Shown here: in pieces, positions 9,587 through 19,644 of the stretch
Layout of the letters: each line of letters starts with the position of its first letter
How positions within the stretch are numbered: the first letter of the stretch is position 1
Assembly (NCBI GenBank): GCA_963210315.1
Contig: OY723250.1
Span: 2,356,001 to 2,420,000, forward strand
Length of the DNA: 64,000 nucleotides
From: Rhynchopus euleeides
Lineage: Eukaryota; Euglenozoa; Diplonemea; Diplonemida; Diplonemidae
Direction: 5' to 3'
Notes under the pieces: generated by a model
Database searches by the model: none
Told to the model about the DNA's origin: nothing
Seen by the model: the letters and a program-made list of their open reading frames with translations, nothing else
Made by a program: the position numbers and the translations under genes

Positions 9587-9695
9587 GGGGGCCCTCGCTA
9601 CCAAGTGTGACTGAGTGAGAAAAAGTGAGAAGTCAGCCATGTTTGGCTGAAAACTGACGACTCGTGACTCACAGTGACTCGTAGCGAGGACCCCC
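9587..9695. mobile_element. MITE family B, copy 1 (TSD AAT)
   Basis: 109 bp, with ends GGGGGCCCTCGCT and AGCGAGGACCCCC, flanked by AAT on both sides. It is the most diverged of the four copies but keeps the GTGAAAACTGACGA-like internal phrase (CTGAAAACTGACGA). It abuts MITE A copy 1. Confidence 0.7.
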
Positions 9696-9699
9696 AATA

Positions 9700-10262
9700 T
9701 GTTGGAAAAAACCTTCCTAATCCGGCGATTTATAGGGGGACCCTTTTCGAATTTTTTTTTGGGGAAGGGGTAAATTGAACGTTTTTGGCCATTTGAAGCC
9801 ACTGCGAGCATTCCCGGGCCTCGGAAATCAGATTTTTGCCCCTGAAATGCGGTACCGGTCCGGACGAAAATCCGAAAAATTCGCGCCAAAAAATGACCCC
9901 CAAAGCTGCGGTCTGGGTCCAAAGGATTTGTGCCAAGGGCCGTTATGGACACCCCGTAAACCCTTCTGGGACCAAAAAGTGCACGAAAGGGGTTAAAACG
10001 GCCTAATTCGTTGATTTGTTGCATTTCCCAGCCAAAAATCGATTTTTTGGCTTGGCGAGTAGTTGGCGAAAATCGCGAAAAATCCCAAAAATATCGATTT
10101 TTCACAGAGGCCCAAAAACGTGTTCCTGGGTGGAAAATGGGACCAAAAACCGGGTTCTGGCCATTTCTGGGTGGTTTTTCGGGGTTTCCAGACAATGTTC
10201 GCCATTTTTCTGCCCGAAACCCCAGCCTGCTTGCATACACGTTAAGTCGAATAAATTAGACA
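9700..10262. other. Gene-free block with AAAAATCGATTTTTT palindromes
   Basis: It begins near TATAGGGGGACCCTTTTC (about 9731), shared with 4249. It contains AT-rich palindromes (CCAAAAATCGATTTTTTGG near 10029). I recognise no gene. Confidence 0.35.
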
Positions 10263-10512
10263 TAGGGGGTCTTCGCTGGCCGTTATCCTCCGTCATTCTC
10301 CGTCAGCTTTCAGCTAATTCAACAGGGAATTCACCAAAACGCACTGACGGTCACCCTGTAGCGAAGACCCCCATAAGCAGAAGAGCAACATCATCATGTT
10401 CGTGAGAATGTCACCCCCCAAGCGGAGGCCGAGGGTGACATTCTCTCGGGGTACCCTAGGTAAGTCTAATAAACTAGACATAACCAGAAGACCAACATCA
10501 TCATGTTCGTGC
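10245..10512 (+). repeat. Short direct repeat giving filled and empty MITE sites
   Basis: AAGTCGAATAAATTAGACATA, then the MITE, then ATAAGCAGAAGAGCAACATC (10244-10405), is paralleled by the uninterrupted AAGTCTAATAAACTAGACA followed by TAACCAGAAGACC (10463-10512). Both continue into ATCATGTTCGTG. This shows the target duplication is ATA. Confidence 0.8.
10265..10372. mobile_element. MITE family B, copy 2 (TSD ATA)
   Basis: 108 bp, with perfect GGGGGTCTTCGCT / AGCGAAGACCCCC ends, flanked by ATA. It interrupts the first copy of a short duplicated sequence; the second copy (10463-10512) is the unfilled site. The interior matches copies 3 and 4 in reverse orientation. Confidence 0.85.
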
Positions 10513-10514
10513 TA

Positions 10515-11880
10515 GCACTTTGTGCGCCAAAAAACAGGTTACGCTCTTCATTTGGCTGCGTTCAACGAAAAAAAGACACTTCTTTCTGGAGTTTAGCTAG
10601 CACGATTCAGTTGGTCAAATCATTTGTCTGGTTTCTTCTGCCCCCCACCCCCGTGCAAGGTCATGTGCCCCATCCCATCGCTTGTTGTCTTGATTGCAGG
10701 GCTCCGCACTTTTTTGCTGTGCATGCTTGCGCTTCTCGCCTCCACACACCACCCTGGGGGGAGGGACAGAGGGCGGAGGGGGCTACACACTTACACAACC
10801 GATTCGGTCAAACAATGCCACGTCATCCCCATTGGGGTCCTGGACCGCGGCGTCTCTCCCAGCGAATTGGTGTCGTCATCAGGCAGGCTAAGTAGTTGTC
10901 TACACAGGACATTGGTTTTAAGGGGGTCTGAGTTCTGCGGAACTGGCTTCAAGGGACGCCCCCTCGTAATGACTGGGTGGATGGAGCCAAGTAATACCAG
11001 GTGGTCGGACACCGGAACTCTCGGCATTTATTAGTCGCGGGAACTGTGTCCGTGTGGTCGGGTGTGACCCCTTCCGATTCCACTGATTCCACTCTTGAAC
11101 ATGTAGTGTTGAAAGATACTTGGTGTTCTGATGTTTTACAGGGTACTTGACAAAGGAAAGAGGGTGGTCAGTCTTGTGATCCACCCTGAATCCTTCCTGT
11201 GAGCAGCAGATCCACAACACCTCGACTTCTTTCAGCGGCTGTATTGATATTGCCTGACACAGCAAACATGATTCAATTGGAGGAACAAGCCTCGTACACC
11301 AGCGGCCCAAAAGGTGGATTCCATGTATGGTTTTAGGATTTCCCTTACTACTGATGGTGTAGAGACTACAAAGCCTGACCTGATGACGCCGCCATGAACC
11401 TGGGAGACACGCCGCGTGAGAAGGGACCTCGGTGCGGGGTGGCGTGAAGATCCTGCCTGAGTGCCCTCGTCGGGACCCGCGGTAAACCGTGGCGTTCCCC
11501 CCGAGGCAAGTCCAGGACGAAGGTTGCAGATAACCGCTGCACCTCTTCGTCCGAAAGGAGCTCACAGGATAGGGGAACTGCCCACACCCCACTCACGACA
11601 GTGTATCCGAAAGGTGCACTGCGCGTGTGGTGGCGGTGTCGGGTCCAGACCCACCTCGTTCCCCCATGCCCGTCAGTTGTTGCCCCTCCAGGGGTGGCTG
11701 CTGTCTGGCATGGGGGGCGCCCTCCCTGCCTTGCAAGGAAAAATGTAGAACGGCATGCTGCCCGTTTCTTCATTTTTTCACCTTGCCTGGCAGGGGGGGG
11801 CCCACCCTCACGGGGGGAAAAAGAGGAACGGCATGCTGCCCGTTCACTCTTTTTTCCTCCCGTCGTGGGTGGGCCCACTT
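10515..11880. other. Interior of large TIR element, no recognised gene
   Basis: A minus-strand open frame of 225 codons (10918-11592) overlaps other minus frames without domain features; its cysteine- and tryptophan-rich composition looks like non-coding translation. Near 11750 and 11830 the near-palindromic phrase GAACGGCATGCTGCCCGTT occurs twice. Confidence 0.3.
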
Positions 11881-12064
11881 CCGGCCATAAAATTGGCCGG
11901 AAATTTTTTTCAGCAAAAAATTCATTTTTTGCTGAAAATAGAAAAAATATTTTAAAATATTTTTTGGCAAAAATATTTTTGAAAATATTTTTTGAAAGTT
12001 GCAAACATAAAAAAATATTCTGGAATATTCTGGCCCAAAACATATGTTTGGGGCACTATGCCTA

Positions 12065-13207
12065 GGGGGGGCTAAAACCGGGAGTAAACCCAAATTTTCA
12101 ACTTCGCCGCAGAGAGGCCCCCAAGGGCACCAAAAGGCCAGAAACACCCCATATCACCCCGGAAATCCGGTATCTGCCCGAAATAGGCCCAAATTCGGCC
12201 CGGAAAGCTCATTTTTTGCGTCTTCAATTTTTTGGCACATATGTGGTACCAGTGCTGTGCCAGTTTCCAGCGGCTGCTTGCAACATACAGCGAAACCTGT
12301 GGTCGAAGCAACCGAATGGTTCATCGGTCAAGCTCTACTTGATGACGCGGATCGATGTAACAGCACCCTGTACCGAGGGGCGACAAGCAGCACCGCGAGG
12401 TGGGGGCAGAGGCCAAAGTGCACTCGTATTTGCACTGAGAAGGTTGGTATCCCTTGTAGATTGAGGTTCCGGAGATGATGGGCACGCACTATGGGCGGAA
12501 GCAGGACGCTGCTCAGAGGGTTTGTCCGTTCCGACGCCATTCAGAGGTGGCAATAACTCAGCGACCTCGATATCCCCCAAAGTGAGCACTTGATGCCCTG
12601 CTCTCATTGAGAGTAATCAACTAGCGGCCCTTGCCATTCTAATGGGGCGGCCACGCCCTCAAATAATTGAAGGCAAATGACAAGGAACCTGCTGGCGAGC
12701 TGAGCGCCACTCGGATCGAGAACGTTTTCCTTCTCGAGGATAAGCTCGTCTCCCTCCTCCGGGAGATGCACCGGAGTGGCTGGCGCAGTTCATGTCGTGC
12801 CAGCCAGCATTGGGGTACGTGAAAAAGGTACGGTGGCACGCCAACGACGATAAACACACCTTGCCGATCTTAAAAACTGTGAAGGGGGCGGAACACTATC
12901 GAAGTGGCTCAATCATGACTACATTGATGCAATGGTGACAAATGACGTCAAGCCGCAGTGCCTGCAGAAAGGAGTGCCCACCGGCTGTTTTTCTCGGGCC
13001 ATTCAGGTACCGCATCTGGTACCACATCTGTGCCAACTGAAAAAAATCGCGTTTCTGGGCCTCTCTGGGCCACACAGGTCACCAAAACCCCCCAGAAACA
13101 CGTTTCTGGACTGGTTTGGGTCGGTTTGTAGCATTGATTTCATGTTTAGGGGTGCTCCCTGAAAAAGTGGGGTTTACTCCCGTTTTTTGGGTTGAATTAG
13201 CCCCCCC
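12065..13207. mobile_element. 1.14-kb TIR element, TA-flanked
   Basis: Ends GGGGGGGCTAA at 12065 and TTAGCCCCCCC at 13207 are perfect inverses. A second shared phrase just inside, CGGGAGTAAACCC, is present in inverted form on the right (GGGTTTACTCCCG near 13182). TA lies on both sides. It starts exactly where the 8114-12064 element ends. Internal frames are short and unrecognised, so it is likely non-autonomous. Confidence 0.6.
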
Positions 13208-13839
13208 TACCCCCCCCCCCCCCCCAGCCAGGCGACACCCAGGCCCCACGGGTGGCAGGATTCTGTAAGCAACAAGTTAAGCGGGTGGGGGGGGGGGGGG
13301 ATGTGGGGGTGGGGGTGGGGAGGGATACCTGCAGACCAAAGTCGCACTAAGAACGGCGGTTTTATTTTGTTCCTCACAACTTCAATGTGGGTGGAAGGTC
13401 ATCGGCGCTTTGCTCATGCCCTTGTGCTCCTCACTCACAGCACCGCCATCGGTAGGTGTGTGGGTGTGGAAGGGTCAACGCAAAAAGAAACCAGAGGAGA
13501 AAATGCAGATCAAAGCGCAGAGGCACTTTCCAATGCGATCGTACAACACAGCCACCTCTCACCCAGAGAGCGAGAGATATATATTTTATGTTTTTTGGCA
13601 CGTCGCAGCGCCACCACCTCCCCCATCAGTTCTGGCAGTCTGGAGGATGAAAGCAATGCTGCAATGCTTGTATCGTGTTCCGGGTGTGCCTCATTTGATA
13701 GGCTGGTTACTCTGGTGGGTTCACCTGTCAACCGCGGCCCGTTTTCTTTCCACGCGTGCCGCATGCACACCTTGGGATGTCATGACGATACGATGTACCA
13801 CCACACACTGCGACACTTCCGATGTGCCTCCACCTTTTC
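13208..13839. other. C- and G-runs, no recognised gene
   Basis: A run of 16 C (13210-13225) and one of 14 G (13287-13300) bracket a short spacer. The rest to 13839 has overlapping open frames but no family feature. Confidence 0.35.
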
Positions 13840-14090
13840 TTTTGCACATAACACACCTGTGTGGTACGGGAAATGCTACGAGGAACGCGATGGACTCGGG
13901 ACTGCTGCTGGCCTCTCTTGCTATGGTTTACTTATGTTTCGTGCTCCACCTGCTCCACCTCATTCTGCACTTCAGATGATCCACTTCACGTGGGTTACGG
14001 GGTTTGGGACAACGATGATATGTTGTGTCCGACGACAAGGTAAGGTAAGCTCATCGAGGTACACCAAACCGGAGTTGTCAAATCAAAAAA
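13840..14090 (+). repeat. A1 repeat of split-direct-repeat element
   Basis: 251 bp starting TTTTGCACATAACACACC and ending GTTGTCAAATCAAAAAA. An apparently identical copy (A2) lies at 18012-18262. It contains AAGGTAAGGTAAGC near its 3' part. Confidence 0.85.
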
Positions 14091-14139
14091 GACACACCGC
14101 CCGAGAGGCAATTGGTGTGACACAACAGCGATGACACAA

Positions 14140-14530
14140 CCACTCTGCCCGAGGGGGCGCGTTTTTAGCGACCGAGACCTCCTCTCCTGACTGAGGGACA
14201 CACGATCTGACCGTCCGAGAGACGCAGCATTCTACCCTGCCCGAGGGGCACCCACTCTCCTGACCGAGAGACACGCAGTCTTGCCCGAGGGGCACCTGGT
14301 TTCCTGACCGAGACAATATTCTGCCCGAGGGGCACTCACTCTCCCGACCGAGAGACACGCAGTTTTGCCCGAGGGGCACCTGTTCTCCTGACCGAGACAA
14401 TATTCTGCCCGAGGGGCACCCACTCTCCCGACCGAGAGACGCAGCATCTCGCCCGAGGGGCACCCGCTCTCCCGACCGAGAGATACACAATCTTGCCCGA
14501 GGGGCACCAAATCCCGACCGAGAAGACGAC
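14140..14530 (+). repeat. Minisatellite block 1 (CCCGAGGGGCACC units)
   Basis: About eight irregular units built on CCGACCGAGAGACACGCA followed by GTCTTGCCCGAGGGGCACC. Spacing varies and copies are imperfect. The phrase GCCCGAGGGGCACC links it to block 2. Confidence 0.75.
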
Positions 14531-14974
14531 CCTCACACCATGCTCGTGTCAGGTCTCAAGAGGGCCGAAGCCGCAGTTGAGGACAACAACACCCCCACGC
14601 ACTGGTTCTAATAAATGACGGCGAGGTGCACGGGGGGATCAGCACGAAGGAGGGGCGCAAAAAGATGGGGATGATGACGCCGTGGTGTTCAAGGTGGTCC
14701 TCCGCCGCTTATGAACGTGACAGCGGGACAGCGCTGCGCCCGTGGCCGCAGCGGATTGAGGACATTCCCATCAGCCATCGAGACTATCACCGCGCCTCGC
14801 CGAAAACCTGCTTCACGCTTGATCGCGCTCAAGGTTTCCAAACGCATACTTCAGCTGGAGGTTCCGTCACAGAGGCGCTGACAAAGGCGGGACCAAGAGC
14901 AACAGTCGGGTGCTGATAAATGGGTCGATACTGATGCAGCAAAGTGACGTCAGTGATATCCAACTCCTACTTTC

Positions 14975-15870
14975 CTGACCGAGACACGATCTTGCCGAGG
15001 AGCATCGGACCGAGACACCCACTTCTGCCTGAGGGGCACCTAGCCGAGACGCATTTTTCCTGCCCGAGGGGCATCTCGCCGAGACATTACCTGCCTGAGG
15101 GGCACCTGGCCACGACATACCTACAGCTTACGCTTGCGGGGCACCCTGCCTGAGGAGCACCTGGCCAAGACATACATTTCCGCCTACGAGGCACCCTGCC
15201 CGAGGGGCACCTGGTCAAGACACACACTTCCGCCTACGGGGCACCCTGCCCGAGGGGCACCTGGCCAAGACAGACACCTCTGCCTACGAGGCACCCTGCC
15301 CGAGGGGCACCTGGCCAAGACATACACTTCCGCCTACGAGGCACCCTGCCCGAGGGGCACCTGGCCAAGACATACACTTTCCGCCTACGAGGCACCCTGC
15401 CCGAGGGGCACCTGGCCAAGACAGACACTTCCGCCTACGAGGCACCCTGCCCGAGGGGCACCTGGCCAAGACAGACACTTCCGCCTACGAGACACCCTGC
15501 CCGAGGGGCACCTGGCCAAGACATACACTTCCGCCTACGAGGCACCCTGCCCGAGGGGCACCTGGCCAAGACATACACTTCCGCCTACGAGGCACCCTGC
15601 CCGAGGGGCACCTGGTCAAGACATACATTTCCGCCTACGGGGCACCCTGCCTGAGGGGCATCTGGCCGCGACATACACTTCCGCCTACGGGGCACCCTGC
15701 CTGAGGGGCACCTGGCCAAGACGCACATTCATGCCCGAGGGACACCGGGCCGAGACATTACATTCCCTGCCTGAGGGACACCTGGCCGAGACACATTCCT
15801 GCCGAGGGGCACTCACTCCCGACCGCGAGACGCAGGATTTTGCCTGAGGGGCACCTCCTCTCCTGACCGA
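14975..15870 (+). repeat. Minisatellite block 2, 50-bp period
   Basis: From about 15150 to 15720 a 50-bp unit is repeated some 11 times: CCCGAGGGGCACCTGGCCAA, then GACATACACTTCCGCC, then TACGAGGCACCCTG. Flanks (14975-15150, 15720-15870) hold shorter diverged units. Because 50 is not a multiple of 3, the long frame across it cycles through three readings of the unit; it is not evidence of a protein. Confidence 0.85.
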
Positions 15871-15899
15871 GACACAACCCCGCCCAGCACAGTGCCGAG

Positions 15900-17955
15900 G
15901 GGCATTTACGCTTTCGACTGGAATACCGAGCCTGACCCGGGGAGACACAATCGTGCCACAATCGTGAGGGGCATACTCTCTTGATTGAGAAATACACCCT
16001 TTTTGCCCGAGCGACGGCACCTGAAGGCGGAAGGGTGGCCTGTCACACACAGCCTGCCAGATCCAGCTCGAGCACGGTGACGCGACGTGAGCTTTCCGAG
16101 GGCGACAGTTTTCGTGTACCAATGCAACGCCCCCGGACACGCCCCCGAGAAGCCGGCACGTCTGTCGTGCCCAGCTTATCTGCGCGAATGCCGACTACGC
16201 GCACCCCGGCGTCAAGCGGATGCCCGCACACGCCCCAAGCGGGGCATACTCCGTCGAAGCATAGTCTCCCTGCCGGGGGACACACATTCAAGCCTGCATT
16301 ATTCACAGGGGTCAGGGGGAGTTCCGGGCGTCTGTGGCCCGGTGTTGAGACGTACGACCTCACAGTTCCATGCAGGGAAGGGGAGCTGCTGACTGGACAC
16401 CTGCGAGGTGCCGTGGGACATACACAGAGATCAGGTATCCAACACAGCCGAGACGCTCTCCCAAGCTGCACTGCTCGGGGAGCAAAAGAAGCAGCGACTG
16501 AGAGACGCGTCCGCATCGCCTGTGTCAGCGGTGCCGCCGCTGAGGGGGTCCACCGAAACCGCAGCCATGGCAGCGGGCCGAGATCATTCCACAAGGTTGG
16601 GGGGCAGTCGGCCAGTCTTCCCGAGTACCCAGCAGCCTACTCGACAAGCCCGAACAGCGACTGCAGCGTGCGACAAGCTCCGGTCCGCGGGGACTCACCT
16701 CTCTCATTAAGAAGGCGACTCCGAGAATCCTTCTGGCATGCCCACACCTCCAGGGCCTCGAATTTCCTCACGCACCGGGAAATACGCCCTCCACACTGAG
16801 TCCGGGCGTTACCACTGAATCGACGCCACGTGGGGCCACAGGGCCTCCGTTTGATGCGCTGTCTACGAGGCGGGCGATGGGGCAGGTACAGTGGGGATCA
16901 GCCCAGTGGGAAGGGGGCCGCAGGAACGTGTTGTCCACCGCTCGAGCGGAGTTCAGGAGACGACAGTGCGCGCGATCGCCCTCTTTCACCCAGAAGGGCC
17001 GGCACCTCTCACACCTACCCCTGGGCACTCCATGCAGCGTCTCCAGTGCGCCATGAAGAGGCGCGTTGGGCTTCACCCCGCAACTCGCTCGCAGCCAGCG
17101 AAGACCGGAGAGGACACAGAGAGCCACAGAGCGATCGAGATCACGCCGGAAAGCACCGGGTGTTGGCCGGGCTCCCGAAGGGCGAGAGTTTAAGACGGCC
17201 GGACAGTAGACTGCTGCGGAGGAGCTGGGAGGCGAGTTTCAGACTGTGATTTCTCGATCCGCTGAGCCCTGTCCCCAGGCGAGAGCTGCCGGGTCATGGT
17301 GGCTGAATATGCACGAGCGTCGCGGTGGTGGTGCTGGGAGCGCACCAGAGGACTGTCACGCTGAGGGGCTGGGCATGGCCACTGACTACCTGGATACGGC
17401 CGTCTCAGTGCATCGCCCGGGGTGCAAAACGACATCGAGGATGTCAGGAAGAAGGGTCATGTGGGCACACACCAATATGTCGGAGACGTGAAGAAGCCTC
17501 GAGGGGAAGGGTTCCCCAGGGGATGGAGGATCCCGAAGAGGTACAGGGTGAGGATTCAAATACCCGGAGTGGGAAACGCACCAGACGTCGGGGGTCAGCC
17601 AAGAGCGGGTGGTTGCAGCACAGGCGGGGCTGTGTGCAACCTTTGCCCCCTTAGTTTCGCCGGGTTGAGACGCATCAACTCTCTCGCCGGGTGCGGCAAC
17701 TGGAGAGACAGGCATGTTGTCGATAGGGCACACCAAGAATCACGAGGCTGACCACACGACGGCGGCACACGGCCGAGGCAGGCGGATCCCCTCAGCGAGT
17801 GAGGTTCGATCGTTTTCCGTACAAGGTGCTCGTGACAACGTAGAAAGCGGTACATTACCATCGGAGGGATGCATACGATGGGCGACGGAGCCTGATCACT
17901 TCAATAGTAGACCGTTCGCGCGGCGTCCCTAAGTCCTTGGGTCCTAAGGGTCCTG
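15900..17955. other. Degraded interior of split-direct-repeat element
   Basis: Many short overlapping frames and no intact gene. Towards the right end (about 17925) the phrase GCGGCGTCCC, followed by a GTCCTAAGGGTCCTGGGTGG stretch, parallels GTGGCGTCCC...GGTCCTAGGTGG at about 1890-1930 in the first element, marking the same junction before B1. Confidence 0.5.
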
Positions 17956-18373
17956 GGTGGAAGCGTCCAATGCAACACTCACAGCATAGAGGCCAAGTGT
18001 TTCTCGTAGTATTTTGCACATAACACACCTGTGTGGTACGGGAAATGCTACGAGGAACGCGATGGACTCGGGACTGCTGCTGGCCTCTCTTGCTATGGTT
18101 TACTTATGTTTCGTGCTCCACCTGCTCCACCTCATTCTGCACTTCAGATGATCCACTTCACGTGGGTTACGGGGTTTGGGACAACGATGATATGTTGTGT
18201 CCGACGACAAGGTAAGGTAAGCTCATCGAGGTACACCAAACCGGAGTTGTCAAATCAAAAAAAAATATGGGGGGGGGGGGGGTTCAAAGTGCAAGAGGTG
18301 GAGCCCGTTCAACAGGTGGAAGCGTCCAATGCAACACTCACAGCATAGAGGCCAAGTGTTTCTCGTAGTATTT
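17956..18373 (+). repeat. B1-A2-B2 right terminus of split-direct-repeat element
   Basis: B1 17956-18014 and B2 18315-18373 are 59-bp copies (GGTGGAAGCGTCCAATGCAA to CTCGTAGTATTT) flanking A2 (18012-18262) plus a G-run and about 40 bp. Confidence 0.85.
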
Positions 18374-19644
18374 CCTTCCCTTGTCGCATTGAGTCTTTCC
18401 TCCCCTTGTGTGCCATGCAGTTCCCCCCTGCAAATGCCACACCTCCCATCATCGGTTTCGCCCTCTTTTCTCGCCTTTCTTTTCGGGGGGACAGAACCAT
18501 TGGGTTCCCCCCCCCCCCCTGACCTAAACAACGTATAACTTCTTCGCGCGACCCACTCAAACAAAATTTCCCCCCCCCATTTCTCCCTCATAATTGAGGA
18601 TCCACTCGAGCAGGGCAGGAGAAGCGATCCTCTCAGAGAAGTCTCTGGGGTCCGTGTCGGTGCGACACACAGTGCCTATTTTGTGAGGGAGCTCACTTCT
18701 GTTTTCTCTGCACCTTAAAAGCGGAGGCGCCACCACCACCCCGACCAGTTTCCTTGACCCGTCGCCTGCCTACCCGTGTGCACCCCCTAGCCGTGCATGT
18801 CATCATGCATGCACAGCTGGGGGGGAGGGGGGTCCAAGCAAGTGATAGGGGGCCTTCGCTACGGGGTGATCGTCAGTGCATTTTGGTGCATTTCCTGTTG
18901 AATTGGGTGAAAACTGACGAAGATTGACGAAGGATCACGACCAGCGAAGACCCCCATAGCAAGCGATAGCAACCCACCCCCCCCTCCCCCAAGCCGTTAC
19001 AATTTGACGTTGCCTCGCTTCGGCTCTCCACACCCACGGAATATCCCCCTTCTCCGCCAACAGAAGCTAACCCCCTTTCCCCTGTGCAGCGGGTGTTGTG
19101 TATCGAACACGTTTGGCTGTACAGCTGTAGCAGGGTCGACCCTTTGCATATGTGTGTGCATATCTCCCCCTCCACAGACGCGGTAGGGTCTAGGGCTGCG
19201 TTCTGAGGAGTCGGATGACTAGTCGAAACCAACTAGTCGCCCGACGAATCGACAGCCAAGAGGGGAAGAGGTTGTGGGTGAGAGTGTCATGGGAGGGAGT
19301 GGGCTGGGGGGTGGTGGTTGAAGGAGGTGAGCCATAGATGTTTCTTGCAGAGAAAACTGCACGCACGGCCCCTCTCCCCCCCCGCCCCCCCGCCCCCCCG
19401 TTCCCCCCCCCCCCCCCCCCCCCGCCACTAATTGTTAATACCCCCCCCTGCACACCCGCCTCACTCCCACCACACCACACCACCCCAACACCCTCAGGTG
19501 GTGCGGCGGAAGGGGAGGGGGGGGGGGGGGACGCGTCTGCGGCGGGGCCGGGGACAGGGGGGGTCGGGGGTGGGGGGTGCCTTTTCGTTGCCCAGACCCA
19601 CCGCCCTAACCCCATCCCCCACCCCCCCCCCCCTCTGCCAAGCA
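18374..19644. other. Intergenic, C-run leader before the PARN-like gene
   Basis: Apart from the MITE at 18848-18955, no gene is supported. A 21-base C run (19403-19423) and further C/G tracts lie in the 250 bp before the ATG at 19645. Confidence 0.4.
18848..18955. mobile_element. MITE family B, copy 3 (TSD ATA)
   Basis: 108 bp, GGGGGCCTTCGCT to AGCGAAGACCCCC, flanked by ATA on both sides. The interior CTACGGGGTGATCGTCAGTG segment is shared almost exactly with copy 4 at 49181. Confidence 0.85.

Larger units (their letters stand above)
8114..12064. mobile_element. Large TIR element (about 3.95 kb), DNA-transposon-like
   Basis: The ends are inverted copies: left TAGGCATGGGCCCCCAAACA at 8114, right (complement) TAGGCATAGTGCCCCAAACA at 12064, about 20 of 23 positions matching. 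Both ends continue inward into an A/T-rich subterminal zone full of AAAAATATTT (8135-8200 and 11885-12030), unlike the surrounding GC-rich DNA, which supports pairing them as one element. I recognise no transposase. Inside lie a smaller TIR element (8206-9206) and MITEs at 9231, 9587 and 10265. A 225-codon open frame on the minus strand (10918-11592) has no family features I know. Alternative: two unrelated insertions of one repeat in opposite orientation. Confidence 0.5.
13840..18373 (+). mobile_element. Split-direct-repeat (DIRS-like) element with minisatellite interior
   Basis: Layout A1 (13840-14090), interior, B1 (17956-18014), A2 (18012-18262), B2 (18315-18373). A1 and A2 (251 bp) and B1 and B2 (59 bp) look identical by eye, so the copy is young. 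This A-B-A-B arrangement is the split-direct-repeat plan of PAT/Ngaro-type DIRS elements, and its A and B repeats are recognisably related to those of the element at the left window edge. The interior is unlike that element: 14.1-15.9 kb is mostly a minisatellite, and 15.9-17.9 kb has only scattered short frames. It therefore looks broken in many places or non-autonomous, mobilised in trans. Confidence 0.7.

Noticed and set aside
10918-11592. 225-codon minus-strand ORF as a transposase
   Set aside because: No catalytic motif or helix-turn-helix visible; composition rich in Cys/Trp/His typical of non-coding translation.
15150-15720. CRISPR-like array of 50-bp repeats
   Set aside because: Units are contiguous, with no unique spacers of constant length, in a eukaryotic retroelement interior; it is a minisatellite.
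15134-15847. 237-codon ORF across the minisatellite
   Set aside because: A tandem repeat without stops in one frame yields a periodic protein; no independent evidence of coding.
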